Assembly: GCF_007827045.1 (NCBI RefSeq)
Contig: NZ_RPFW01000007.1
Coordinates: 248,001 to 312,000, forward strand
Length of the DNA: 64,000 nt
Origin: Trebonia kvetii
Lineage (GTDB): Bacteria; Actinomycetota; Actinomycetes; Streptosporangiales; Streptosporangiaceae
Direction of reading: 5' to 3'
Shown: piece after piece, positions 1 to 8,727 of the stretch
How positions within the stretch are numbered: the first letter of the stretch is position 1
Layout: each line of letters opens with the position of its first letter
The notes under the pieces: generated by a model
Told to the model about the DNA's origin: nothing
Databases searched by the model: none
Seen by the model: the letters and a program-made list of their open reading frames with translations, nothing else
Made by a program: the position numbers and the translations under genes

Positions 1-686
1 GCGCGCTGCGCCATGAGCTGGTTGAGCCTGGTCGTCGCGCTCGCCATCGCCGCCGCCTGGATGTCGGAGGCCGGGTGGGAGATCACCAGGCAGCTGCCCG
101 CGGGCACGGCCTCGACCAGGCGGCGGACGAGCCCCTGCGGGTCGTCCTCATCGGGGATGAACTGAAGGACAGCCATCAGCACCACGGCGACCGGCTCACT
201 GAAGTCGAGTATCTCCGCGGCCTTGCCGAGAATTGTCTCTGGATCGCGGATGTCGGCGTCGATGTAGGCGCACTGTCCTTCAGGACGGCTGGTCAGCAGC
301 GCCCTGGCGTGCGCGAGCACCATGGGGTCGTTGTCGACGTAGGCGATCTTGCTTTCCGGCGCGCGGGCCTGCGCGACCTCGTGTGTGTTCGACGCGGTCG
401 GCATACCGGTACCGAGGTCGAGGAACTGCCTGATGCCGGCTTCACCCGCGAGGAACCGCACGGTCCTGCCGAGGAAGGCGCGGTTCTGGCGCACCGAGGC
501 GACCGTGTCGGGCAGCAGTGCGATCACCTCGTCGCCTGCGATCCTGTCGGCCTCGAAGTGGTCCTTGCCGCCGAGCCAGTAATCCTGAACGCGGGCGATA
601 TGCGCGATTGACGGGTCGATGGTCCTGACGACGGAACGCACCTGGTAGGCGGTCGGCTCGCGCCGCCAGTCATCATTTGCTGCCAT
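1..686 (-). CDS. SAM-dependent methyltransferase, DUF574 family (3' end outside window)
   Basis: The minus strand reads open from an ATG at 686 to the window edge, giving about 228 residues starting MAANDDWRREP. The family hallmarks are clear: the RVQDYWLGGKDHFEADR segment near residues 35-50, the glycine-rich SAM-binding loop FLDLGTGMPTASN near 100, the acidic strand YVDNDPMVLAHARALL, and VVLMAVLQFIPDEDDP. This fits the actinobacterial S-adenosyl methyltransferase family (DUF574), usually about 260-280 residues, so roughly 40 C-terminal residues lie beyond base 1. The substrate of the family is not established. The family is typically present in many paralogues in Streptomyces-like genomes, which supports the taxonomic placement. 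Confidence 0.9.
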   Translation of the reverse strand, partial: MAANDDWRREPTAYQVRSVVRTIDPSIAHIARVQDYWLGGKDHFEADRIAGDEVIALLPDTVASVRQNRAFLGRTVRFLAGEAGIRQFLDLGTGMPTASNTHEVAQARAPESKIAYVDNDPMVLAHARALLTSRPEGQCAYIDADIRDPETILGKAAEILDFSEPVAVVLMAVLQFIPDEDDPQGLVRRLVEAVPAGSCLVISHPASDIQAAAMASATTRLNQLMAQR

Positions 687-731
687 GTGTCGTTAACCGC
701 CCTGCTGCCACGATTTCGTCCCATGCCACGG

Positions 732-1643
732 CTAATATCCGACATCGCCGATGATATTGGCCAGCGGCTCGCCGGCCGCAAGCCGGGCGAGCTGTGCGCT
801 GACGACGCCGTAGGCGCTGTGCCGGGCCTGGTAGACCGCGCCGCCGACGTGCGGGGTGAGCAGCAGGCCAGGCGCCTGCCACAGCGGGTGGCCGTCGGGG
901 AGCGGTTCCGGGTCGGTGACGTCGAGCGCGGCCCTGATCCGGCCAGCGGTCAGCTCAGCGAGCAGCGCACCGGTGTCGACGATCACGCCGCGCGCGGCGT
1001 TCACCAGCAGCGCGCCGTCCTTCATGTTCGCGAGGAAGGCGGCATCCACCAGGCGCGTGGTCTCCGCGGTGACCGGCACCAGGATGACCACGACGTCCGC
1101 CCGGCCGAGCAGCTCAGGCAGTTCCGCGATCGCGTGCACGCCGTCCCTGGCATGCCGCGCGACCCGCTCGACGGTGACCTCCCAGCCGGCCAGGCGGCGC
1201 TCGACGGCGGCGCCGATGTCCCCGTAGCCGACGATAAGCACGCGCTTGCCCGCGATGGGGTCGCTCAGCGAGCCCTTCCAGTGGCCGTCCCGCTGCTGGA
1301 CCGCGAACCGCGGCAGCTTGCGCAGGCTCGCGATGATGAGGCCGACCGTCAGCTCGGCGGTCGCGGCGGTGTGCGCGCCGCGGGCATTGCAGAGCGTGAT
1401 GTGGCCGGGGATGTGCTGAAGGACGTGGTCGGCTCCCGCGGACAGGAGCTGGATCGTCTTCAGGCTGGGCAGCGCGCCGATCTTCTGGATGATCTCCGGC
1501 TGCACGCCGAAGGGAAGAACGACGAACTCGACCTGGTCCGCGGTGTCCGGCAGGTCGTCACCGCCGGTCCAGACGTCGGCCTCGATGCCGTCAGGCAGGC
1601 CGCCGAACGCCTCCGGCGGATCGGGGAGCCATACCCGTGTCAA
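732..1643 (-). CDS. D-isomer specific 2-hydroxyacid dehydrogenase
   Basis: A 303-residue protein of the D-2-hydroxyacid dehydrogenase family (phosphoglycerate/glyoxylate reductase type), predicted to reduce a 2-keto acid with NAD(P)H in the cytoplasm. The Rossmann core is visible at about residues 133-150 as GKRVLIVGYGDIGAAVE. The catalytic Arg (VNAARG, near 218), Glu (TDPEPLPDGHPLW) and His (LLLTPHVGG, near 270) are all present. The start is TTG at 1643, overlapping the stop of the upstream GNAT gene by 4 bases (TTGA), so the two are probably translationally coupled. The substrate cannot be told from the sequence. Confidence 0.9.
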   Translation of the reverse strand: MTRVWLPDPPEAFGGLPDGIEADVWTGGDDLPDTADQVEFVVLPFGVQPEIIQKIGALPSLKTIQLLSAGADHVLQHIPGHITLCNARGAHTAATAELTVGLIIASLRKLPRFAVQQRDGHWKGSLSDPIAGKRVLIVGYGDIGAAVERRLAGWEVTVERVARHARDGVHAIAELPELLGRADVVVILVPVTAETTRLVDAAFLANMKDGALLVNAARGVIVDTGALLAELTAGRIRAALDVTDPEPLPDGHPLWQAPGLLLTPHVGGAVYQARHSAYGVVSAQLARLAAGEPLANIIGDVGY

Positions 1644-1975
1644 CTGAGGCCGAATTCGACCTGGCGGTCTTCCGGGACCAGCTCGGTGTACTCGGGGTGC
1701 TTCTTGATCCAGGAGTTGATGTACGGGCAGAACGGGAGGACGCTCAAGCCCCGGGCGCGTGCGTCGTCGAGGCTGAAGCGCGCCAGGTGGGTGGCCAGGT
1801 GCGCGCCCTGGAAGGCGGGCTCGACCTCGGTGTGGATAAGGCTGATTACCTCGGCGCCGTGGTCGTGGCGGAGCTGGTAGTCGATGAACCCGGCCAGTTC
1901 GCTGCCCATGTGCATCTCGTACCGAGAGGCGGCGGGGTTGTCTGTCATGACCGGCATGTCGGCGGCTGAATCCAT
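1640..1975 (-). CDS. Small GNAT-like N-acetyltransferase (NATD1/YidJ type)
   Basis: A 111-residue protein matching the short GCN5-related acetyltransferase family found in bacteria and in human NATD1. It shows the strands GSELAGFIDYQLRH and VISLIHTEVEPAFQGAHLATHLARFSLDDARARGL, which include the acetyl-CoA loop, then the family's conserved VLPFCPYINSWIKKHPEY ending. The acyl acceptor is unknown. An in-frame TACTGT lies 7 bases before the ATG at 1975, compatible with a leaderless transcript; a second in-frame ATG at 1948 is an alternative start. It precedes and overlaps the 2-hydroxyacid dehydrogenase gene by 4 bases, so the two form an operon. Confidence 0.85.
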   Translation of the reverse strand: MDSAADMPVMTDNPAASRYEMHMGSELAGFIDYQLRHDHGAEVISLIHTEVEPAFQGAHLATHLARFSLDDARARGLSVLPFCPYINSWIKKHPEYTELVPEDRQVEFGLS

Positions 1976-2008
1976 GATCGTTACAGTACGCCGCGTTAGG
2001 GCGCCGGA

Positions 2009-2293
2009 TTATCGCCCCGGGCCGAGCAGGGGGCCGAGCAGGGCATCCCGGCGGGCGGACAGCACGTCGGGCGTGCCGTCGATGTCCACGACCTTGTCCC
2101 GGCTCGTTGCCCCGGTAACCAGGGTGACGTCGCGTCGCCGCACGCCGAACGCGCCTGCCACCGCGCGCAGCGCAGCCTCCGTTGCCTTCCCGTCGACCGC
2201 GCGCTCGCTGACCGCTACCACGATCGCGTCGCCATGCCGCCCGCCGACCGAGGGCCTCGCAGACCCCGGCTTCACCCGGATCGCTACCCGCAC
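2009..2293 (-). CDS. DUF167 (YggU-like) protein
   Basis: A 94-residue basic protein with the DUF167 signature: MRVAIRVKPGSARPSVGG at the start, then VVAVSERAVDGKATEAALRA (residues 27-46) and VTLVTGATSRDKVV near residue 60. The family is widespread from bacteria to eukaryotes and has a known fold, but no established biochemical role. It starts with GTG at 2293, 19 bases after the stop of the universal stress protein gene on the same strand, so the two are likely co-transcribed. Confidence 0.85.
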   Translation of the reverse strand: MRVAIRVKPGSARPSVGGRHGDAIVVAVSERAVDGKATEAALRAVAGAFGVRRRDVTLVTGATSRDKVVDIDGTPDVLSARRDALLGPLLGPGR

Positions 2294-2312
2294 CCCAGGT
2301 CAGACGTGGCCG

Positions 2313-2810
2313 CTAGACGCCGGCCGGAACCATGACCTGCGACCCCGCGTCCTCGTCGTGGTGCGCCGTTTCCTGTTCGGCGCTGATCACGACGACCGGG
2401 CAGGCCGCACGCCGCAGGCAGGCCCGGATCACCGGGCCGGCCGGGCGCGGCGCGCCCGCCGTGTCGCTCGCGGTGCCGAGCACCAGCATGTCCGCGCCGG
2501 CGCACAGCTCCAGCAGGATCCGCGCGGCTAGGCCGTCGACTACCTCGCCCTTGACCTCGACGTCCGGAGCGAACTCGGCCTTGATCTTGCCCGCCAGCTC
2601 ATCGACGTCGAAGTCGTCGCAGCCCTGCTGACTCGACTGCGCTGGCGCCGCATAGCTTGGAAGGCTGTGGCAGCGCGCCTCCCGCACGTGCACCGCGTGC
2701 ACCTCCGCCCCGCGAAGCGCTGCCTCTCGACAGGCCCAGCGGAGCGCCGCGACGGATTCGACGGAGCCATCGACTCCGACGACGATCCGCCGCACAGCAG
2801 GAACCGACAT
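2313..2810 (-). CDS. Universal stress protein (UspA family)
   Basis: A 165-residue single-domain UspA-fold protein. It begins with the classic IVVGVDGSVESVAALRWA nucleotide-binding strand (residues 9-26). Near residue 118 it carries LVLGTASDTAGAPRPAG followed by the GPVIRACLRRAACPVVVI ending, so the G-2X-G-9X-G(S/T) ATP-binding motif of the ATP-binding subclass is only partly conserved. Such proteins act in the cytoplasm under stress and hypoxia in actinobacteria. It is the first gene of a probable two-gene operon with the DUF167 gene and is preceded by a G-rich ribosome-binding site. Confidence 0.9.
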   Translation of the reverse strand: MSVPAVRRIVVGVDGSVESVAALRWACREAALRGAEVHAVHVREARCHSLPSYAAPAQSSQQGCDDFDVDELAGKIKAEFAPDVEVKGEVVDGLAARILLELCAGADMLVLGTASDTAGAPRPAGPVIRACLRRAACPVVVISAEQETAHHDEDAGSQVMVPAGV

Positions 2811-3401
2811 GCCGGAACCCCCTCATAACGTTCGCCGCCTGACCGCCCCCTCCGCCGTCCCCCGGGCGGTCCAGTCAGGTGTCCCTCTCTTACCAAGCCT
2901 TGATGCTAATCCTGGTCCCGTGTCCGCACGAGACCTCGTGCCGAGATTTTCCCTGCTATTAGCTGGTCAACCGAGAACTGTTGTTAAGATCTCATTTCGA
3001 TAACTGTGCATATGCGGAACTTCTGGACAAATCTTCCACTGAACGGGTTCGGCCTCCGCGGCACCCGCCCGCCACGGCCCGCACGCCTGGCGGGGCGTGA
3101 CGGCGTGATGAGCGGTGCGGCGCACGGGCACGGTGTGACCTGCGGGCACGTCGTGTGGCATCCGTGCACGGCGGAACGTGCGCCGCTGAGGGGGAAGCGG
3201 GGCTCCTGGGGTACGCATTCCCGGCTCACGGGCGGGCCTGAGGCTTCGCTCGGGGCCCGGCGGGGCGGCGGAATCCCAGAAAATCACGCAAAAACGGCCA
3301 TTCGCGCACCGCGTCCGGCCGCCCGGGGAGCATGATCTGGAGGTTTCATGAAATTAGAGATAGGAAAATACTTTTCTTGAGCTCGGCTTGGCCACTATTG
3401 G
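2811..3401. other. Gene-poor stretch upstream of the stress-protein gene
   Basis: About 590 bases without a convincing gene. Two local AT-rich patches stand out from the GC-rich background: 2945-3015 and 3340-3400. The first lies upstream of the universal stress protein gene and could hold its promoter. The second ends at the point where a truncated permease begins. Short open frames here have no recognisable domain and poor actinobacterial codon use, so none was accepted. Confidence 0.5.
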
Positions 3402-3662
3402 GTGAAACCGCGTTTCGGCGACGTCCTCGGGGACGCCATACTGCAGAACTGGAACAACTTCCTGTTCCCGCTGGTGGTGACGAACAGCGAGCACCTGATG
3501 ATGATCTCCCAGGGACTGACGGTGTTCCAGGGGCAGCTCACCGGCACCGCTTACAACCTGCTGATGGGGGGTTCGCTGATCGCAGTGGTCCCGGTGCTCA
3601 TCGTGGCGATGTTCGCCCAGCGCAAGGTGGTCGAGGGCCTCACCCTCGGTGCCATCCGCTAG
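3402..3662 (+). pseudogene. 3' remnant of a carbohydrate ABC-transporter permease (MalG-like)
   Basis: An 86-residue frame whose last about 75 residues match the end of a MalG-type sugar permease: NWNNFLFPLVVTNSEHLMMI, then GLTVFQGQLTGTAYNLLMGGSLIAVVPVL, and the typical C-terminal QRKVVEGLTLGAIR. A full permease is about 280-300 residues with six membrane helices, so roughly 200 N-terminal residues and the conserved EAA loop are missing. No matching coding sequence precedes it; the upstream DNA is an AT-rich patch. It is therefore a leftover of a deletion or rearrangement and is unlikely to function. Confidence 0.8.
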
Positions 3663-3698
3663 ACGGAACCAGGACGGGGGTACCGGCGTCTAAGGGGC

Positions 3699-4685
3699 AT
3701 GAGGCTCTCGTCCCGCTCACGGGTCACCGCACTCGCCGTCGCCGCCGCGGCCCTCGCCACCGGGGCAGCCGGCTGCGCGTCAGCTGCCGCGCCCGCGTCC
3801 TCGTCGTCGCCAGCTGCGCCCCGTCCGGCCGCCGCTTCCACCACGCCGACGATGACGTTCGGGCCGGCTAACGGCACTCCGAAGCAGCGGGCGGTGGCCG
3901 ACGCGGCCGTGCTGGTCAAGCAGTTCATCCCGCCACCGGGGGCGCATCAGCGGGCGAAGTCGCCGGTGCCGTCCAGCCCGGTCAGCTCCGGACCGCAGGG
4001 CGGCGGACCGGAGGACCAGGACGTGATCACCCGCACCGGCTGGTGGCTGGCACCCGGCGGGCCGCTGGCACTGCTGTCCTGGGAGAAGGCGCACCTCGGG
4101 AAGGTGTACCGCTACGAGGGATCGGAAGAGAACGGCCCGGGTATCTACAGCAACACCTACGACGTGCCCCCGGCGCCGGGCCTGTTCGACTACCGGCACC
4201 TCGCGGTCACGGCCGTCGCCGCCGGCCACGGGCAGGTCGCGCTGCGGGTGGACGCCCTGGTCGACTGGATCCCGGCCCGGGCGAAGGGTGACACCGTCCC
4301 GGCCACGGCCCGGCGGGCGGTGCTGACCGAGACGAAGAGCGTGGTCGGGACGGCTAAGGCGCCGGTGGCCAACGCCACGATCGTGACTAGTGCGAAGGAG
4401 GTGGCCGCGCTGGCCGCCTACCTGAACCACCTGCCGGTCAACGTGCCCGGCGAGTCGTTCAGCTGCCCAGCCGCTCAGGGCAACGGCGGCGGCCTGTCCG
4501 TCTTGTTCCAGGCTCGGAGCGGCGGTCCGGCCCTGGCCCTGGCCAGCGCGGACCTCGGCGGCTGCGGGTTCCTCACGTACACGATGCCAGGCCACCCGCC
4601 GACCGGCCTGGGCGAAGCTGAGGCCGGGCTTCCCCTGCTGGCCGAGGTCAACCACGTCACCGGCTCGCATTGGAAGGTCCCCTGA
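3699..4685 (+). CDS. Putative secreted lipoprotein of unknown function
   Basis: A 328-residue protein with a clear export signal: basic start MRLSSRSR, hydrophobic core VTALAVAAAALATGA and a lipobox-like AAGC with Cys at residue 26, followed by an Ala/Ser/Pro-rich linker. The mature part contains WWLAPGGPLALLSWEKAHLGK and VSFSCPAAQGNGGGLSVLF-like segments with paired cysteines (near 260 and 288), suggesting an extracytoplasmic folded domain. I do not recognise the family. It follows the permease remnant by 36 bases, but no functional link is implied. Confidence 0.7.
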   Translation: MRLSSRSRVTALAVAAAALATGAAGCASAAAPASSSSPAAPRPAAASTTPTMTFGPANGTPKQRAVADAAVLVKQFIPPPGAHQRAKSPVPSSPVSSGPQGGGPEDQDVITRTGWWLAPGGPLALLSWEKAHLGKVYRYEGSEENGPGIYSNTYDVPPAPGLFDYRHLAVTAVAAGHGQVALRVDALVDWIPARAKGDTVPATARRAVLTETKSVVGTAKAPVANATIVTSAKEVAALAAYLNHLPVNVPGESFSCPAAQGNGGGLSVLFQARSGGPALALASADLGGCGFLTYTMPGHPPTGLGEAEAGLPLLAEVNHVTGSHWKVP

Positions 4686-5101
4686 CCCCTCCCCTGGGCG
4701 GATGGTTGTGACAACCAGCCGGTTATATGCGGTTCGCTGCCACAACCGCTGCGTGGGCCCGGGCAGAGCGTAAGGTTCGCTGTCCGGCGCATCAGCTTGG
4801 GCCGCGCGGGTTGTGCGCGTGCCCGGGGGTGGCGGGCGGGGGCCAGTGGGCCGGGCTACGGCCGGCGCGACGCTCGGAGGCCGGCCGGCTTCCCCTTGTG
4901 ACGGGAGCCGGCCGGCTCTCCAGCTTTCGGAGGCTAGAGGATGACGGTGACTTCAATCGTGTATTGGCGGGCACGGCCGGTGCATACGAATCCATCGTGC
5001 GCCGCTATCGGGGTTTTTGTTTCCATCAGGAGAAAAGTTTCCAAACGCCGGGCGAGGCGGGGCGTGGGAACGCTCGCGCCTCGCCGGCGTGGACTGCGCC
5101 G
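4686..5101. other. Intergenic region with short palindromes
   Basis: About 415 bases with no supported gene, between a plus-strand lipoprotein gene and a convergent minus-strand membrane-protein gene. It holds a 15-base dyad TGGTTGTGACAACCA at 4703-4717 just after the lipoprotein gene, and a perfect 14-base palindrome GAGCCGGCCGGCTC at 4905-4918, next to another GGCCGGCC run at 4880. These could be terminator structures or protein sites; nothing decides between them. A long open frame crossing here on the plus strand is the shadow of the membrane-protein gene. Confidence 0.45.
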
Positions 5102-5710
5102 CTAGGCGGCGGGTCCCTCCGCTGCCGGGATGGTGTCGCGGGGGGCTGGGCAGTAGACGGTGCCGAGGAAGTAACCGTAGATCCAGTGCCACAGGAAGAT
5201 GCCGAACGTCAGCTTCCAGCCGAGGCTCGTGGACAGGAAGCCCGCGTGGTGCGGGACGTAGACGGCCGGGACCCACCAGGCGGCGCTGATGAGGGCGAGC
5301 ACAGTGCCATACAGGAAGGCCTTGACGAGGTTCCCGAGCATGGTGTTGCGCAGCGGGACCAGGGGATGGAAAAGCAGGGCGAACAGCAGGGCGAAGAACA
5401 CGCCGTCGGCGAAATGCGAGAGCTCTCCGACGAAGTAGGTCGCCGCGGTGGGCGTGGAGCCGACGGTACCGAGAATGAGTTCGCCGTTGGCGACCGGCCA
5501 GTTCAGGCTCGGCAGGCCGAACCCGGGGAACCAGATGCCGAAGACCGTCGCGAACTGGGTGGCGACCGCGCCGGCGAGCATGGAACCGCCGATCGGGTGC
5601 CCGACGAGCCATGCCCGCCAACGGGGCAGTGATTCGTCCGTGGGAATGCGCACTATGAAACCGGGATTGTTTGGCGCGGCCGGTCTGCTTTCCGCGCTGA
5701 CAGTGCTCAC
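5102..5710 (-). CDS. Multi-pass membrane protein of unknown function
   Basis: About 202 residues. I chose the GTG at 5710 because a perfect AAGGAGG lies 7 bases upstream; an ATG at 5815 would add 35 residues across this Shine-Dalgarno. Four or five membrane segments are visible: GGSMLAGAVATQFATVFGIW, FADGVFFALLFALLFHPLV, AFLYGTVLALISAAWWVPAV and LTFGIFLWHWIYGYFLGTV. Conserved-looking His residues sit in loops (PHHAGFL, LWHW). The family is not recognised. It lies downstream of sbcC on the same strand, separated by a weak hairpin. Confidence 0.75.
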   Translation of the reverse strand: MSTVSAESRPAAPNNPGFIVRIPTDESLPRWRAWLVGHPIGGSMLAGAVATQFATVFGIWFPGFGLPSLNWPVANGELILGTVGSTPTAATYFVGELSHFADGVFFALLFALLFHPLVPLRNTMLGNLVKAFLYGTVLALISAAWWVPAVYVPHHAGFLSTSLGWKLTFGIFLWHWIYGYFLGTVYCPAPRDTIPAAEGPAA

Positions 5711-5812
5711 AGCGAAACCTCCTTGTTTCACCGCCCCAACTAGCAAAAGTGTGTTCCTGCAAACGGTTGCCGGCAAGATGTTGAAGGGTCCACAAGTTGG
5801 AAACTTTAAGCT

Positions 5813-5825
5813 CACGGGCCCCGTG
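5813..5825 (-). terminator. Short hairpin after sbcC
   Basis: CACGGG and CCCGTG arms with a one-base centre, 18 bases downstream of the sbcC stop. There is no U-tract. It is a weak candidate for a terminator or a pause site. Confidence 0.3.
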
Positions 5826-5842
5826 AATAACGCGAGTTGCTT

Positions 5843-8725
5843 TTAGCCGGAATTGACCTCGACGTGGGAGCCGGACCGGGTCTTGCGGACGTGGATGCGG
5901 GCAGGGATGCGCTGGCGGAGTTCGGCGACGTGGCTGACGATGCCGACGATGCGGCCGCCCGCGCGCAGCCCGTCAAGGACGTTCATCACCTCGTCGAGCG
6001 TCTCCTCGTCAAGGGTGCCGAAGCCCTCGTCGACGAACAGCGCCTCCATCGGGGTGCCCGCCGACTCGGCGGTGACCACGTCGGCGAGGCCGAGGGCAAG
6101 GGAGAGGCTGGCCAGGAAGGTCTCGCCGCCGGACAGGGTGGCAGTGTCCCTGTCGATGCCGGTCCATGCGTCGCAGGCGAGCAGGGACAGGCCCGCCTTC
6201 GCGTTGCCCTTCCGCGCGTCGGAGTGGACCAGGCTGTAGCGGCCCGCGGTCATCGTGCGCAGCCGCTCGCTCGCGGCCGCGGCAACCTCTTCGAGCCGCG
6301 CCGCGAGGACGAAGCTGGACAGGGTCATCTTGTACTGGTTCGCGCCGCGGCCCTCGGCCAGATCGGCGAGCTGGCGGATCTGGCCGGCCCGTTCGCGCAG
6401 CGGCCCGAGTGCGCGCAGCGCCTGGTCAAGGCGCGGCCGCAGTTCCGCGAGCTGCCTGGCCCGGTGGCGTGCGGTGCCGAGCGCGGTATTGGCCTCGTCG
6501 TGCGCCTGATGTGCCGTGCCGGCCGCAGCTGCCGCTTCCGCCACCGGAGCCGGCGGGTCGAGGGCGACGTCGAGCTCGGGATCTGCGAGCTGTCCGGCCA
6601 CCGCCGCCGCCTCGATCAGCACGTCCGCGAGCCGGGTCGCGTGCGCGATCGCGTCCGCCAGGTCACCGGCGTCGCCGAGCCTGGCGGCGAGCTCCGCGCG
6701 GTTCCGGGCGGCGCGCGACTCAGCGGCCTCGGCCTCGGCGATGGCGGCGAGTCGCTGCTCGGTCAGCTCGGCGAGCCTGGCCTGGCCGGCGGCGATGGAC
6801 CGGTCAAGGTCGTCGAGCTCCCCTTGCCTGGCCGAGAGGGTCGCCGCGGACGCGCTCAGCAGGCTCGCTTCGGCCTCAAGCAGGTCCGCGCCGGCCTCCG
6901 CCGCTCGCACGGCACCGGCCAGCGCCTCGGCCCGCAGGACCGGCGCGTCGTCCGTGCCCGCGGCACGCGGAGCCCTGGCTTTCGCCGCCGCGGCGTTGCG
7001 GCGGTGCGTGCTCGGCTCGTCTGCGGGGTGCGTGCTCGGCTCGTCTGCGGGTGGCGTCTCGGCGATCGTCGGGTGTGACTCGAAGAAGCGGGCGGCGGTC
7101 AGGCGGCGGGTCAGGTCGGCGATCACGGCGTCGACGGCGGCCACCCGCTGGCCGGCCTGGTCGGCCGCGCGGGCCGCCTCGTCGGCGTGCGCGACGGCGG
7201 TGTCTTCTTCGCTGCGGCTGACCGGGGGGAAGGACTCGGCGTCGACCGGGTCGGGGTGGTCGAGTGAGCCGCAGACCGGGCAGGGACTTTCGTCGGTCAT
7301 CTGGGCGGCGAGTTCGGCGCGCATGCCGTCGATGCGGGCGGCGCGGATGCGGAGCGCCTCGGCCTGCGCGGCGACGGCCTCCTCGCGGGCGGTCAGGTGC
7401 GCCTCACGCAACTCGCCTCGCCTGCCGTGCTCGGCGACCAGGGCGGCGGCGTCGCTGGCTACCAGGCGGGCGGAGTCCGCCCTGGCCCGGACGGCGGGGA
7501 GCGCACCCGCCGCCCGGGCGGCCTCGTCGCGGGCCTGCTCGGCCTCGGGGCGGGCGCCGCGGAGTCTCTGGACATCGGCGGTCAGGTCTTCTAGGTCGTC
7601 CTCGATGCCTGCCGCGCGGGCGCGGGCTGTCGTGGCGGACTCGTCCTCCACATCGGCCTGACGGGCCACGGCGCGCAGCGCCTCGAGCCGGCCTACCTGG
7701 GCCTGCTGCGCCTGGCCGGCCGCGCGCAGCGATGCCTGGTCGCCGGGCAGCCGCTGCAGTTCAGGCGTCGCGTCCTGGAGATCCCGCTGCCTGAGTAGCG
7801 CCCCCTGGCGACGGCGCTGGCGGTCGGCGAGCCGCTCGGCATGGGCCATGGCGGCAAGTGCCGTCTCCAGATCCGCCTTGCGGGCCGCCACCAGCGCCGC
7901 TGCCGCCTCCTGCTCGGCCACGGCCGCCCGTGAGAGGCCCGAGGCCCAGATGCCCTGCCAGCCGCTCGGGGTGCGTGAGACGTCGCCGGAGTCCGGCGTG
8001 AGCGTGTCGTGCAGGCCTACCGCTTCATGGGGGAGGGCGGAGGCGGACTCCGGGACCTCGACGTCGGCGGCCTGGGCTAGCTGGGCTACCAGGAGGGCTA
8101 CGGAGTCTTCGGCGGTTGAGACTTCCTTGTCGGTGGCGCGGCGGCGGTCGGCTAGCCAGTCTTCTACCTGGCTGAAGCGGTCGGTGCCGAACAGCTTCTG
8201 GAGCAGGGCCTCCTTTTCCTGGGCCCTGGCGTGCAGGAACTGGGCGAACTGCCCCTGAGGCAGGAGGACTACCTGGAAGAACTGCTCGGCGGACATGCCC
8301 ATCAGGTCGGCGATCTCGCGGTCGGCCTCGCCGAGGCGGCTGGACGTAACCGTCCAGCCGCCGTCGCGGTCCTGCTCCGCCAGGCGGATCGAGGCCTGGT
8401 CCTTGGTGGTACCGCCGCCTGACCTGCGGGGGCGGTCCTGTTCCGGCCGTCGGGTGATGCGCAGGCGGCGGCCGCCGATGGTGGCCTCGAGTTCCACCTC
8501 GGTGGCGACGCCGGCGGCGGCGTGGTCGGAACGCAGGCGCCTGGCGCTGCCGCGCTCGCCGGGAACCCGGCCGTAGAGGGCGAACGCGATCGCGTCGAGC
8601 AGCGTGGTCTTGCCCGCCCCCGTCTCGCCGTGCAGCAGGAACAGGCCGTCGAGGTCGTCGAAGACCACCTGTTCCGCGGCGGCGAACGCGCCGAAGGCGG
8701 TCACCCTGAGCCGGTGCGGGCGCAT
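5843..8725 (-). CDS. sbcC: Exonuclease SbcCD, SMC-like ATPase subunit SbcC
   Basis: A 960-residue Rad50-like ATPase that, with SbcD, forms the nuclease processing DNA ends and hairpins. Walker A is at residues 33-41 (GETGAGKTT), within the usual N-terminal lobe. Long Ala/Glu/Arg-rich coiled coils flank a zinc-hook CPVC near residue 482. The C-terminal lobe has the ABC signature LSGGETFLASLSLAL near 861 and Walker B LFVDEGFGTLDEE near 895. The length fits actinobacterial SbcC (about 1000). It starts 2 bases beyond the sbcD stop, so the pair is one operon. All key motifs are intact. Confidence 0.97.
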   Translation of the reverse strand: MRPHRLRVTAFGAFAAAEQVVFDDLDGLFLLHGETGAGKTTLLDAIAFALYGRVPGERGSARRLRSDHAAAGVATEVELEATIGGRRLRITRRPEQDRPRRSGGGTTKDQASIRLAEQDRDGGWTVTSSRLGEADREIADLMGMSAEQFFQVVLLPQGQFAQFLHARAQEKEALLQKLFGTDRFSQVEDWLADRRRATDKEVSTAEDSVALLVAQLAQAADVEVPESASALPHEAVGLHDTLTPDSGDVSRTPSGWQGIWASGLSRAAVAEQEAAAALVAARKADLETALAAMAHAERLADRQRRRQGALLRQRDLQDATPELQRLPGDQASLRAAGQAQQAQVGRLEALRAVARQADVEDESATTARARAAGIEDDLEDLTADVQRLRGARPEAEQARDEAARAAGALPAVRARADSARLVASDAAALVAEHGRRGELREAHLTAREEAVAAQAEALRIRAARIDGMRAELAAQMTDESPCPVCGSLDHPDPVDAESFPPVSRSEEDTAVAHADEAARAADQAGQRVAAVDAVIADLTRRLTAARFFESHPTIAETPPADEPSTHPADEPSTHRRNAAAAKARAPRAAGTDDAPVLRAEALAGAVRAAEAGADLLEAEASLLSASAATLSARQGELDDLDRSIAAGQARLAELTEQRLAAIAEAEAAESRAARNRAELAARLGDAGDLADAIAHATRLADVLIEAAAVAGQLADPELDVALDPPAPVAEAAAAAGTAHQAHDEANTALGTARHRARQLAELRPRLDQALRALGPLRERAGQIRQLADLAEGRGANQYKMTLSSFVLAARLEEVAAAASERLRTMTAGRYSLVHSDARKGNAKAGLSLLACDAWTGIDRDTATLSGGETFLASLSLALGLADVVTAESAGTPMEALFVDEGFGTLDEETLDEVMNVLDGLRAGGRIVGIVSHVAELRQRIPARIHVRKTRSGSHVEVNSG

Positions 8726-8727
8726 GG

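Noticed and set aside
3006..3335. Small open frames in the gap 2811-3401
   Set aside because: No ribosome-binding site, no domain, and overlapping frames on both strands with similar composition.
4727..5632. A 301-residue plus-strand open frame
   Set aside because: It overlaps the membrane-protein gene antisense, has no recognisable domain and has the Glu/Arg/Gly-rich composition typical of antisense reading of GC-rich genes.
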